From the NCBI GenBank assembly GCA_963739345.1, contig CAVUAA010000002.1, positions 62,001 through 126,000 on the forward strand: a stretch of 64,000 bases of DNA, read 5' to 3'. Positions 54,819 through 62,245 of this stretch are shown here, piece after piece (positions within the stretch are counted from its first letter, which is position 1; every line of letters begins with the position of its first letter). The notes under the pieces were generated by a model, which saw nothing but the letters and a program-made list of their open reading frames with translations, did not search any database and was not told where the DNA came from. The position numbers and the translations under genes were made by a program. The DNA comes from CAVUAA01 sp963739345. GTDB taxonomy: Bacteria; Chlamydiota; Chlamydiia; Chlamydiales; JAFEGQ01.

Positions 54819-56956
54819 AAAAGATCACCCTCCCCTTTCAGATCCTCATCGCTCTTGTTCTCGCCGTTATCACCGGTCTCTTTTTCGGCGAGCTGACCTC
54901 CCCCCTCCGTTGGATTGGTGACGCCTTCATCATGCTCCTCAAGATGTCGATCCTCCCCTACCTAGCCTTCGCCCTCATGAGCGGGATCGCCACCCTCGAC
55001 GCTCCCCAAGCCAAGCGGCTCATCAAATATGGGGGCTTCTTTCTCATCATCATTTGGGTGATTGTAATTGTCACCCTCTACGCCCTCACCTACTCCTTTC
55101 CCGCACAAGAGATCGTCCCCTACTACACTCCCATGCAGCCACCTGCTGTCAGCCCGAAGACCTTCCTCGCCCTCTTCATTCCCGACAATATTTTTTATGC
55201 CCTCTCCAATAACGTCGTCCCCGCCGTCGTCGTCTTCAGCCTCTTCTTTGGCGCCGCTCTCATGCTCTTCCCTCGCAAGGAGGCGCTCCTCGCCATCCTC
55301 GACGGCGCCGTGAATTCTCTTGGCCGCATCATCACCTGGATCGTCCGCATCTCGCCAATTGGCATCTTCGCGCTGATCGCAGCCACCACCGGCACCATCT
55401 CCGTCGCCCAGTTTCAGAAGATCGCCGTCTATCTCATCACCTTCGGCGCCGCCTCCCTTATTTTCACCTTCTGGCTCCTCCCCGCCATCGTCACCTCCTT
55501 CACCAAGGTGAAATATTCGGAGCTGCTCGGCAACCTCCAAGCCGCCCTCCTCCTCGGCTTTTCCACGGGGAACATCTTCGTCACCCTCCCCTACATCATG
55601 GACGGCGTCAACCACATCGCCCGCAAGCACGAAATTCAAAATCGTGAAGCGCAGGCCATCTCCAAAACCCTCATCCCCATCGCCTACAACCTTCCTCTCG
55701 TCGGCAACCTGATGGCCTTCCTCTTCGTCCTCTTCTTAGCCTATTTCTACGGCATCCAGTTTAGCATCGCCGAAAATATCAAGCTGGTCCCCCTCGCCAT
55801 ACTCACCCTCGCCGGCCCCGTCACCGCCGGGCTAAACTCCATGGTCTTCATCGTCGACCAGATGCAGCTCCCCACAGATGGCATCTCCCTCTTTGTTGAA
55901 ACCCTCTCCATCACCCGTAACCTCCAAGGGCTTGCCGGCTCCGCCGGCATTGGCGTCTTCACCCTCCTCACCCTCTTCGCCTTCACCCGCCAGCTCCACT
56001 TCCGCCCCTTTCGCCTCCTCCTCAACACCTCCCTCTCCGTCGTTCTCCTCGTCGGCCTCATCATTGGCCTCCACACCATCGACCCCCGCCCCTCCATCCC
56101 CAAGCCCCGCTATCCCACCCTCACCATCGACAACCCCACCCCCGCCAAACTCTACCTCCAGGGCGACACCCTCCCCCCTCCCGCCCCCATCCAAGAGGGA
56201 GAGACCATCCTCGAGCGGATCCGCCGCACCAAACTCCTCCGCATCGGCTACAACTCCAACACCATCCCCTTCGCCTACCTCAACGATGGTGGTGAGCTCG
56301 TCGGCTACGACATCGCCTTCGCTCACGCTCTCGCCCACAGCCTCGGCGTCGACCTCGCCTTCATCCCCCTCGACTACGACAACCTTGCAGACGAACTCAA
56401 CCACGACCTCTATGACATTGGCATGTCTGCCATCACTGTCACCGACAAGCGGCTCCCCCACCTCCTCTTTTCCACCCCCACCACCGAGGTGCAGGCCGTC
56501 TTCGTCGTCCGCGACTACCGTCGCCTCGACTTCGGCAACCTCAATAACGTCCTCCAAATGGAAGACCTTCGAATCGCCGTCCTACAGGGGAGCAGCTACG
56601 AAAACCTCGCCCGCGCCAAGTTCCCCCACGCCGACATCATCCCCATCACCGACTACGACCAGTTCACCAAAGACGACACCATCCAAGCCCTTCTCTGGTC
56701 GAACGAAGAGGCCATCGTCTGGGTCCACTCCCACCCCTTTTATACCGTTGTCCTTCCCCAGCCCCGCATCCAAATCGACTTCTACGCCTATGCCATGTCT
56801 CAAAACGGCGATGACCTGCGCGACTACATCGACTACTGGCTTGCTCTCAAAAAGCTCGACGGCTTCACCGACGAAATGCGCGACAAATGGATCCTTGGCG
56901 AGCGCCAAATCCCCTTACGCCGCTGGTCCATCTACCACAACGTCCTTCACTGGTAA
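54815..56956 (+). CDS. Cation:dicarboxylate/amino-acid symporter fused to a solute-binding domain
   Basis: 713 residues. Residues 1-410 form an SDF/GltP-type symporter with eight or so hydrophobic helices (for example LIALVLAVITGLFFGELTSP and FVETLSITRNLQGLAGSAGIG). Residues 455-705 are a periplasmic binding-protein fold of family 3 (LLRIGYNSNTIPFAYLNDGG, then YDIAFAHALAHSLGVDL). Bacterial binding proteins are normally separate; the fusion places a capture domain next to a sodium-coupled carrier. It probably imports glutamate, aspartate or C4-dicarboxylates. The start overlaps the aldehyde dehydrogenase stop. Confidence 0.92.
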   Translation: MKKITLPFQILIALVLAVITGLFFGELTSPLRWIGDAFIMLLKMSILPYLAFALMSGIATLDAPQAKRLIKYGGFFLIIIWVIVIVTLYALTYSFPAQEIVPYYTPMQPPAVSPKTFLALFIPDNIFYALSNNVVPAVVVFSLFFGAALMLFPRKEALLAILDGAVNSLGRIITWIVRISPIGIFALIAATTGTISVAQFQKIAVYLITFGAASLIFTFWLLPAIVTSFTKVKYSELLGNLQAALLLGFSTGNIFVTLPYIMDGVNHIARKHEIQNREAQAISKTLIPIAYNLPLVGNLMAFLFVLFLAYFYGIQFSIAENIKLVPLAILTLAGPVTAGLNSMVFIVDQMQLPTDGISLFVETLSITRNLQGLAGSAGIGVFTLLTLFAFTRQLHFRPFRLLLNTSLSVVLLVGLIIGLHTIDPRPSIPKPRYPTLTIDNPTPAKLYLQGDTLPPPAPIQEGETILERIRRTKLLRIGYNSNTIPFAYLNDGGELVGYDIAFAHALAHSLGVDLAFIPLDYDNLADELNHDLYDIGMSAITVTDKRLPHLLFSTPTTEVQAVFVVRDYRRLDFGNLNNVLQMEDLRIAVLQGSSYENLARAKFPHADIIPITDYDQFTKDDTIQALLWSNEEAIVWVHSHPFYTVVLPQPRIQIDFYAYAMSQNGDDLRDYIDYWLALKKLDGFTDEMRDKWILGERQIPLRRWSIYHNVLHW

Positions 56957-56995
56957 ATTGTCACATTCCGGGACAGTCCCCAATTGTGACAATTT
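56955..56995 (+). terminator. Imperfect palindrome/terminator after the symporter gene
   Basis: Arms of 20 bases match at 17 positions around an A. The core GGGAC-A-GTCCC is another variant of the palindrome cores here. The right arm runs into TTTTT, so it may terminate the symporter transcript; the stop codon TAA lies in the left arm. Confidence 0.75.
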
Positions 56996-57017
56996 TTCAT
57001 AAGTAGCTCATTACAAG

Positions 57018-57206
57018 TCAGAAACGGCCGCCGCCTATCTCCACCCAGGACACCTGCAAAGTCGTCTATAACATGTAGGGTCTGGCAAGCGCCCTCGTCT
57101 TCCTCGACATCAACGACTGCGGCATCGACCGCTATTCAGAGGGACTCTATGAACTCATCATGGTCGCCGCCAGCGGCGAACTGAGCAAAGACGGCTTAAG
57201 TCAGTG
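57018..57206 (+). pseudogene. Relic of a Doc/Fic-like toxin
   Basis: Degraded coding traces in two frames. AAAYLHPGHLQ fits the Fic/Doc core region, and ALVFLDINDCGIDRYSEGLY followed by ELIMVAASGELSKDG resembles the end of Doc toxins. Stops interrupt the join, the HPF-GNKR core is lost, and a MITE-like repeat follows directly. No antitoxin is seen. Confidence 0.65.
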
Positions 57207-57369
57207 CTCCAGATTGCTACCCTATCGTTCCTCTAGGACGACTGATTTTGAGTGAGATACGAGCATCGCGATGAGTACCATGGCGGTAGTCATGAGCGAG
57301 GAGCGAGGCGAAGTAAATTGCCAAAAGCTGAGCGTCATAGGAGGAAGAAAGGGTCGCAATCTGAGTCCG
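57205..57369. repeat. MITE-like repeat with CAGATTGCTACCCT ends
   Basis: The left end reads CTCCAGATTGCTACCCTATC, and the right end read inward is ACTCAGATTGCGACCCTTTC; the inner part remains alignable for another 12 bases. The terminal motif CAGATTGCKACCCT is the same as in the MITE at 34440. Both ends have diverged, so it is an older copy. Confidence 0.6.
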
Positions 57370-57373
57370 TGGT

Positions 57374-58192
57374 TCATTGATCGGACGTGAGGCCGACGAT
57401 AGGGACGCCTAGGCGGTTGGCGGTGGCGAGGGTCTCTTTGTCGATGAGGATGGTCCGGTTCTCCTCGATGGCAAGAGCCGCTGCTTTGATCTTGGCCAGC
57501 TTTTCAATGGTGTTGATGCCAATCACCGGCACATCAAAGCGCATATCCTGGCCCGGTTTGGGCAGCTTGACCACCACACAGCCGACGCCGGCAATGTCGC
57601 CAGCTCGTTGGAGGCACTCATCGGTCCCCTCCATTGCCTCAAGAGCAACCACCGATTGGTTTTTGACGACGACGGTTTGGCCAATGTCGAGGCCGCCAAG
57701 GCCCCGAGCCAGTTTGGAGCCGAACTCAATGTCGCGCAGCGCCGTTGGACTGGGACGGCAAGTGGTGAGAACACCCCGTTTTGCCATATAGGGACCCAGA
57801 TAGCGGATCGAGCTGATCACCGCCACCCCTTTGCGCGCTAGCCAATCTGCAATTCCCTTCAAAATCGTGTCCGCCCGAAAATCTTTTAGTCTAAGAAACA
57901 GCCATAGCGCCGTCCAATCCATCTCCAGAGGGGAGAGGCTGAAGAGCCGTTCGTGAGGAATCCGCCCCACCATCGTCACTTCCGCACATCCCCGCTTCCG
58001 ACACTCTTTTAGTAGCTGGCGCAACTTGGGATGGCGCACCCACAGCACATCAGAGACCTGCTTTGCCAGCTGCGGATCGGCCAACTCCTCCACCGCAATC
58101 AGAAAAAGCTCATCGCCCGCCGCTCGAATCCCCTCGACGACCCGCCAGGGCATCTCCCCTTCGCCAGCGAGGAGCGCAACTTTATTGCGCAA
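57374..58192 (-). CDS. lpxI: UDP-2,3-diacylglucosamine diphosphatase LpxI
   Basis: 272 residues. The protein matches the LpxI/DUF1009 family: LLAGEGEMPWRVVEG at the N-terminus, the central GYLGPYM-like helix and VALEAMEGTDECLQRAG near residue 190. LpxI removes UMP from UDP-2,3-diacylglucosamine in lipid A synthesis. C. trachomatis uses LpxG for this step. It overlaps the upstream trxA gene by 11 bases on the minus strand. Confidence 0.9.
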   Translation of the reverse strand: MRNKVALLAGEGEMPWRVVEGIRAAGDELFLIAVEELADPQLAKQVSDVLWVRHPKLRQLLKECRKRGCAEVTMVGRIPHERLFSLSPLEMDWTALWLFLRLKDFRADTILKGIADWLARKGVAVISSIRYLGPYMAKRGVLTTCRPSPTALRDIEFGSKLARGLGGLDIGQTVVVKNQSVVALEAMEGTDECLQRAGDIAGVGCVVVKLPKPGQDMRFDVPVIGINTIEKLAKIKAAALAIEENRTILIDKETLATANRLGVPIVGLTSDQ

Positions 58193-58505
58193 CGGCCTCG
58201 AGAATCATTTTGCGCAGAGAGTCAGCATCGCGCAGACCAACTACTCGGTTCACCTCTTCTCCATCCTTGTACAAGATGAGAGTGGGAACAGAGGTCACCC
58301 CGGCAGCCGCCGTCGTTTTCTGACTGTGATCGATGTCGATCTTGGCTAGTATCGCCTTACCTGTCAGCTCATCGACCAGTCCTTCCAAAATCGGAGTTTG
58401 CATGTGGCACGGCCCACACCATTCAGCGAAGTAATCGACCAACACCACCCCTTTGGCAGTCGTCTCTGAAAAATTACTATCATCAATTGCAGTCAGCTTG
58501 CTCAC
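58182..58505 (-). CDS. trxA: Thioredoxin
   Basis: 107 residues from GTG 58505, supported by AGGAG five bases upstream; an in-frame ATG at 58565 would add 20 unrelated residues. The active site is WCGPC near residue 28-32, with cis-Pro in SVPTLILYKDG near 72. It is the general disulphide reductase of the cytoplasm. lpxI follows with overlap. Confidence 0.95.
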   Translation of the reverse strand: MSKLTAIDDSNFSETTAKGVVLVDYFAEWCGPCHMQTPILEGLVDELTGKAILAKIDIDHSQKTTAAAGVTSVPTLILYKDGEEVNRVVGLRDADSLRKMILEAVAQ

Positions 58506-58570
58506 GGCGTCTCCTAAGAGTTTCTTTTGCGACTCAATTGTGCCCTCTGGCGGAAAAAATCTCAACCTTC

Positions 58571-58576
58571 TATACT
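58571..58576 (+). promoter_or_regulatory. Possible -10 box of tRNA-Leu
   Basis: TATACT at 58571-58576 lies 10 bases before the tRNA 5' end. No clear -35 is visible at the usual spacing. Confidence 0.35.
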
Positions 58577-58586
58577 ACCCCCACCT

Positions 58587-58670
58587 GCGGCCATGGCGGA
58601 ATTGGTAGACGCGCTAGATTCAGGTTCTAGTCGGGGCAACTCGGTGGATGTTCGAGTCATCTTGGCCGCA
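58587..58670 (+). tRNA. tRNA-Leu (CAG)
   Basis: 84 bases with acceptor stem GCGGCCA/TGGCCGC, anticodon stem CTAGA/TCTAG with loop TTCAGGT (anticodon CAG), a long variable arm (class II), T-arm with GTTCGAGTC, and A at the discriminator. No CCA is encoded. Confidence 0.96.
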
Positions 58671-58747
58671 AAAAAAACCATTGGGTTTTGACGTCACCTC
58701 TCTAAGCTCTGATTTAGCTCGGGAGGGACGCCTGGCTTGGAGTCCCC

Positions 58748-59263
58748 TTACCACCAGCTACTCAGTCTATCGGCAAAGCCTGCCCAGAGCGACCGCGACT
58801 CAGGCTCGTGTCGTTCCGCTAACTCTTTTTGTCGAAAGGGCCAGTCAATGGGGATCTCTTTTTTTGCCTTCACAGATGGACTCTGGTGAACAGTCGACAG
58901 CAGTATCTGCATCAACTGATCCCTCGAGGTCTTCCCGTTGGCCACTGCGCGGAGGATTCTGGGGGGAACGTGGAGCTTCATCCGATCCGACGGGTCCTTT
59001 TTCTCATGGAGATCCAGCTGATCTTCTAGGTCCTGTAAGCGTATCAAGGTGTGGGCCACACCGTACAGGTAAGATAGAGAAAGAGGCTGCGGGTCTAGCT
59101 GGACAACGCTAAACCAAAGATCTTTAGTCTCAGGAATTTTGCCCCCAACATGCTCGGTAAAAACGACACCCTTGAGCTCCTCGCTACCCTCTTTAAGCGC
59201 CGCAAAGCGCGTCTGCAGCGACTCCAATCTATACCGATCTCCGTCAACACGTATTTCACTCAT
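58748..59263 (-). CDS. Unknown protein
   Basis: 171 residues from ATG 59263, with a G-rich site six bases upstream. No signal peptide or membrane helix. Residues 75-125 are helical and charged (AHTLIRLQDLEDQLDLHEKK) and residues 128-160 contain basic and Trp-rich parts. The 3' end lies close to tRNA-Leu on the other strand. I do not recognise it; codon use looks ordinary for the window, so I treat it as a real gene. Confidence 0.65.
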   Translation of the reverse strand: MSEIRVDGDRYRLESLQTRFAALKEGSEELKGVVFTEHVGGKIPETKDLWFSVVQLDPQPLSLSYLYGVAHTLIRLQDLEDQLDLHEKKDPSDRMKLHVPPRILRAVANGKTSRDQLMQILLSTVHQSPSVKAKKEIPIDWPFRQKELAERHEPESRSLWAGFADRLSSWW

Positions 59264-59332
59264 AATTAACCCCCCATTCTTACCACTATTGTAGCGAATA
59301 GTTGTTAATTTTTGATTAATGAGCTATCTAGA

Positions 59333-59950
59333 TCACTTAACGGTTGACTGTGAGTTGATTAGAGATTGAATGGCCCCCGTCCACTCTTCCATAATGGCCT
59401 GTTGGCCCTCCTTCTTGGGAAGGTGGGAGTAGGCGGCAGGGTCAATAGCCTTGCCGATGGTGGTGGAGGCGCAGCCCGACCACTTAGGCTTGGTGCCAGG
59501 AGGCATGATCTCGAAGGTGCCGGCGACGTAGACGGGGATGATGGGGACGCCTGCCCGCTGCGCGAGCATGGCGACACCAGCTTGGGGCTTTTGAAGGGTG
59601 CCGTTAGGTGAACGGGTCCCCTCGGGGAAAAGGACCACCTTTTCCCCCTCGTCCAGGTACCTGAGGATTTGACGCATAGTCTTGATGTCGGCCCCTTCAC
59701 GCTGGATGGGATAGACCTGTAGCTTGGGAAGGAGCCAGCCCATGATCCCCTTGAAGAGGGTGTCGCGAGCAAAGAAGCGCACTTTGCCGGGCCAAAAGGC
59801 GCCGACAATGGCAGGGTCGAGATGAGAGACGTGGTTGGGCGCGATGATGGCCGCTCCCTTAGGAATATTTTCCTTGCCGTAGAGGCGGTGGCGGTAGAGG
59901 ATCCGACAGACAATATTCACGATCATGACGACAACATGGTAGACGATCAT
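59333..59950 (-). CDS. plsC: 1-acyl-sn-glycerol-3-phosphate acyltransferase
   Basis: 205 residues. Motif I NHVSHLDP (NHX4D) near residue 38 and motif III FPEGTRSPNG near 110 are both intact, with an N-terminal hydrophobic helix. It acylates lysophosphatidate to phosphatidate. The gene overlaps cmk by four bases, the same plsC-cmk-cdsA-uppS order as in Chlamydia (CT453-CT450). Confidence 0.94.
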   Translation of the reverse strand: MIVYHVVVMIVNIVCRILYRHRLYGKENIPKGAAIIAPNHVSHLDPAIVGAFWPGKVRFFARDTLFKGIMGWLLPKLQVYPIQREGADIKTMRQILRYLDEGEKVVLFPEGTRSPNGTLQKPQAGVAMLAQRAGVPIIPVYVAGTFEIMPPGTKPKWSGCASTTIGKAIDPAAYSHLPKKEGQQAIMEEWTGAIQSLINSQSTVK

Positions 59951-60585
59951 TGCGCTTTCACCTTGTTATAGAGAGTGTCGACCACTTGATCGAGGGTGAG
60001 ATCGGAGGTGTCGATCTGGATGGCGTCATGTGCGGGACGGAGAGGAGAGTGCTCTCGCGTGGAATCATAGGTGTCACGCCGCTTCTGGTCGGCCAAGATC
60101 TCCTCTTCTGTGAGAGAGTGCTTCTGCTCACCAAAGCGGCGGGCGGCGCGGATCTCAGGACGGGCGGTGAGAAAGAACTTCACTGCGGCATCAGGGAAGA
60201 CAACAGTGCCGATATCTCGCCCCTCGCAGACAATATCACCCCGCTCACCCGCCTCCCGCTGGACGGCAACAAGAGCGTGACGGATCTCTTGGTAGGCAGC
60301 CACTTCAGAGACTGCACCCGTCACTTCGGGTGAGCGGATCGCCTCGGTGACGTCGGCCTCGCCAACAAAGTAGTGACGCCCTTCAATGCGAAAGGCAAAG
60401 CTATCGATAAGTGCCTTAATCTGCGCTGGATCGGAGAGATCGCTCTTCTTCTCAAGAGCCAACCAAGTGATCGCGCGGTACATGGCGCCGGTGTCGTAGT
60501 AGTTGTAGCCAAGCTTCTCAGCGAGCCGCTTAGCCGCCGTGCTCTTCCCTGTCCCCGATGGCCCGTCGATCGCAATCACTGTCAA
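59947..60585 (-). CDS. cmk: Cytidylate kinase
   Basis: 212 residues. The P-loop is GPSGTGKSTAAKRLAE near residue 8, followed by YDTGAMYRA, the nucleotide-binding GRDIGTVVFPDA and the lid region DTYDSTREHSP. It phosphorylates CMP/dCMP. It lies between plsC and cdsA in a tightly packed operon. Confidence 0.95.
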   Translation of the reverse strand: MTVIAIDGPSGTGKSTAAKRLAEKLGYNYYDTGAMYRAITWLALEKKSDLSDPAQIKALIDSFAFRIEGRHYFVGEADVTEAIRSPEVTGAVSEVAAYQEIRHALVAVQREAGERGDIVCEGRDIGTVVFPDAAVKFFLTARPEIRAARRFGEQKHSLTEEEILADQKRRDTYDSTREHSPLRPAHDAIQIDTSDLTLDQVVDTLYNKVKAQ

Positions 60586-60587
60586 AG

Positions 60588-61433
60588 CTAACTCCCCACA
60601 AATAGGCGGAGGAAGAGGTAGCCGGCTGGAATGGTGAAAAGGAGCGAGTCAACGATGTCGAGAACACCCCCCAACCCAGGAATTTGATTGCTGTCCTTCA
60701 CGCCCGCATCTCGCTTAAAGAGCGACTCAACAAGATCGGCCACCTGACCAACGACGGCGAAAGTCACTCCGAGCACAACGGCCCACCAGAAAGGGAGCTG
60801 GTCCATCCCAAAGAGCCACCAGACGATCGCAAAGCCGATCCCAATCAACACGCCGCCTGTCGTCCCTTCCCACGTCTTTCCAGGGCTAAGCTTCGGGGCG
60901 AGGCGGTGACGGCCAAACAACTTGCCGGTGAAGTAGGCACCCATGTCGGAGGCGACGGTCACCCCGACGATGTAGAAAAACCACCACCAGCCGGAGGTGT
61001 TGTAGCGGGCGGGATAGTAGAAGAGGAGGTCGTAGATGAGCGCAAAGGGGACAATCACATAAAGGAGGCCGAAGATCGTGGTGGCAAGGCCGGTGATTCC
61101 CTCTTGGCGGCTGATCAGGAAGAAGCAGGCGACGACAAAGCCGGCCAGACCGAGGGCGAGGGCTGACATTCCGGTAGGAGTCCAGCCAACCGACTGAAAC
61201 CAGTGGACGGCGAGAAAAAAGATCCCCGCTCCAATTCCGGTCCACATCGCAGGGCCGGCCCCCTTTTGCAGCGCCAGTCGATAGTACTCCCACAGAGCAG
61301 CTGCCGCGACGATAGCGGTTAGTCCACCAAAAATTGGATAGAACCACTCCCACTGCGCCAGGATAACCGCAGCGACGACAAGGGCAAGGGCAACACTCCC
61401 AAAAGTGATCCGTCTAATCAATTCAGTTCCCAT
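60588..61433 (-). CDS. cdsA: Phosphatidate cytidylyltransferase
   Basis: 281 residues with about eight membrane helices and the family signature near residues 180-210: SDMGAYFTGKLFGRH, then KLSPGKTWEG. It makes CDP-diacylglycerol from phosphatidate and CTP, the step after PlsC. (This is the lipid gene cdsA, not a T3SS Cds gene.) It overlaps uppS by 11 bases. Confidence 0.95.
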   Translation of the reverse strand: MGTELIRRITFGSVALALVVAAVILAQWEWFYPIFGGLTAIVAAAALWEYYRLALQKGAGPAMWTGIGAGIFFLAVHWFQSVGWTPTGMSALALGLAGFVVACFFLISRQEGITGLATTIFGLLYVIVPFALIYDLLFYYPARYNTSGWWWFFYIVGVTVASDMGAYFTGKLFGRHRLAPKLSPGKTWEGTTGGVLIGIGFAIVWWLFGMDQLPFWWAVVLGVTFAVVGQVADLVESLFKRDAGVKDSNQIPGLGGVLDIVDSLLFTIPAGYLFLRLFVGS

Positions 61434-62160
61434 GTCGCCTCTCCCGCGTTTGATATTCCCTCATCACATCGAGCAGCGCCTCCTTTCCAAAATCGGGCCA
61501 CAAGATTTCCTGCACAATGATTTCACTATACGACACTTGCCAAATGAGGAAATTACTTAAACGGCTCTCCCCGCTCGTCCGAACGAGCAGATCTGGATCG
61601 GACAGGCCAGCGGTGTCAAGGTAGTCGGTGAAACGCTCTTCGGTCAAATCGCCCACTTCGGCCCGGCCAGCTGCCACATCGGCGGCAAATTTTTGCGCCG
61701 CCCGCACAATGTCGTTCCGTCCCCCGTAGCTCACCGCCAGGGAGAGCTCAATCCGCTCACACGCTTTCGTCGCCTCGCAGGTCGCTTGCAAAGCCTCTCG
61801 CACTGTTGGGGGGAAGCGGGAGAGGTCGCCAATCGTCCGCATCCGCACCCCCTGCTCGAGCATCGCCTCACGAAACCGAACTGCCGAGTCGCCCACCAGG
61901 GCGACCAACGCCTCCACCTCTTCTGGACTACGAAACCAATTTTCAGTTGAAAAACCAAAAACCGTCAGCTGCTTGATCCCCAGGTCGGCTGCCGCCTGCA
62001 CCGTCCGATAGAGGGCATTCACCCCCTCCGCATGGCCCGCCGCCGCCGGCCATCCCCGCTCCGCCGCCCACCGCCTGTTCCCATCCATGATGATCGAAAG
62101 GTGGGCTGGCACCGTAGAAATTTCATTTAGCATTTGGGTCATCGCGTTAGGATAGCCCAT
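61423..62160 (-). CDS. uppS: Undecaprenyl (polyprenyl) diphosphate synthase
   Basis: 245 residues. The cis-prenyltransferase signature HLSIIMDGNRRWA lies near residues 20-32, with GHAEGVN next and SGESRLSNFLIWQ near 195. It makes the lipid carrier used for cell-wall and LPS assembly. The start is uncertain (ATGs at 62160, 62142 and 62133); no strong ribosome site is visible. It is divergent from the SecD-like gene. Confidence 0.94.
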   Translation of the reverse strand: MGYPNAMTQMLNEISTVPAHLSIIMDGNRRWAAERGWPAAAGHAEGVNALYRTVQAAADLGIKQLTVFGFSTENWFRSPEEVEALVALVGDSAVRFREAMLEQGVRMRTIGDLSRFPPTVREALQATCEATKACERIELSLAVSYGGRNDIVRAAQKFAADVAAGRAEVGDLTEERFTDYLDTAGLSDPDLLVRTSGESRLSNFLIWQVSYSEIIVQEILWPDFGKEALLDVMREYQTRERRHGN

Positions 62161-62245
62161 TCACACCATATTAGGCGACAAAGTCTGGACAGTTTGGACA
62201 CAGATTGCTACTCTGACCACTTTACATGTGAAACATGAGGATTCG

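Noticed and set aside
55878..57002. 374-codon frame in the symporter region rich in Ser, Pro and Thr
   Set aside because: A frame-shifted reading of the symporter-binding protein gene; composition typical of out-of-frame translation.
58648..59112. 154-codon plus-strand frame beginning in tRNA-Leu
   Set aside because: It starts inside the tRNA and runs antisense to the gene at 58748-59263, which has a better start and composition.
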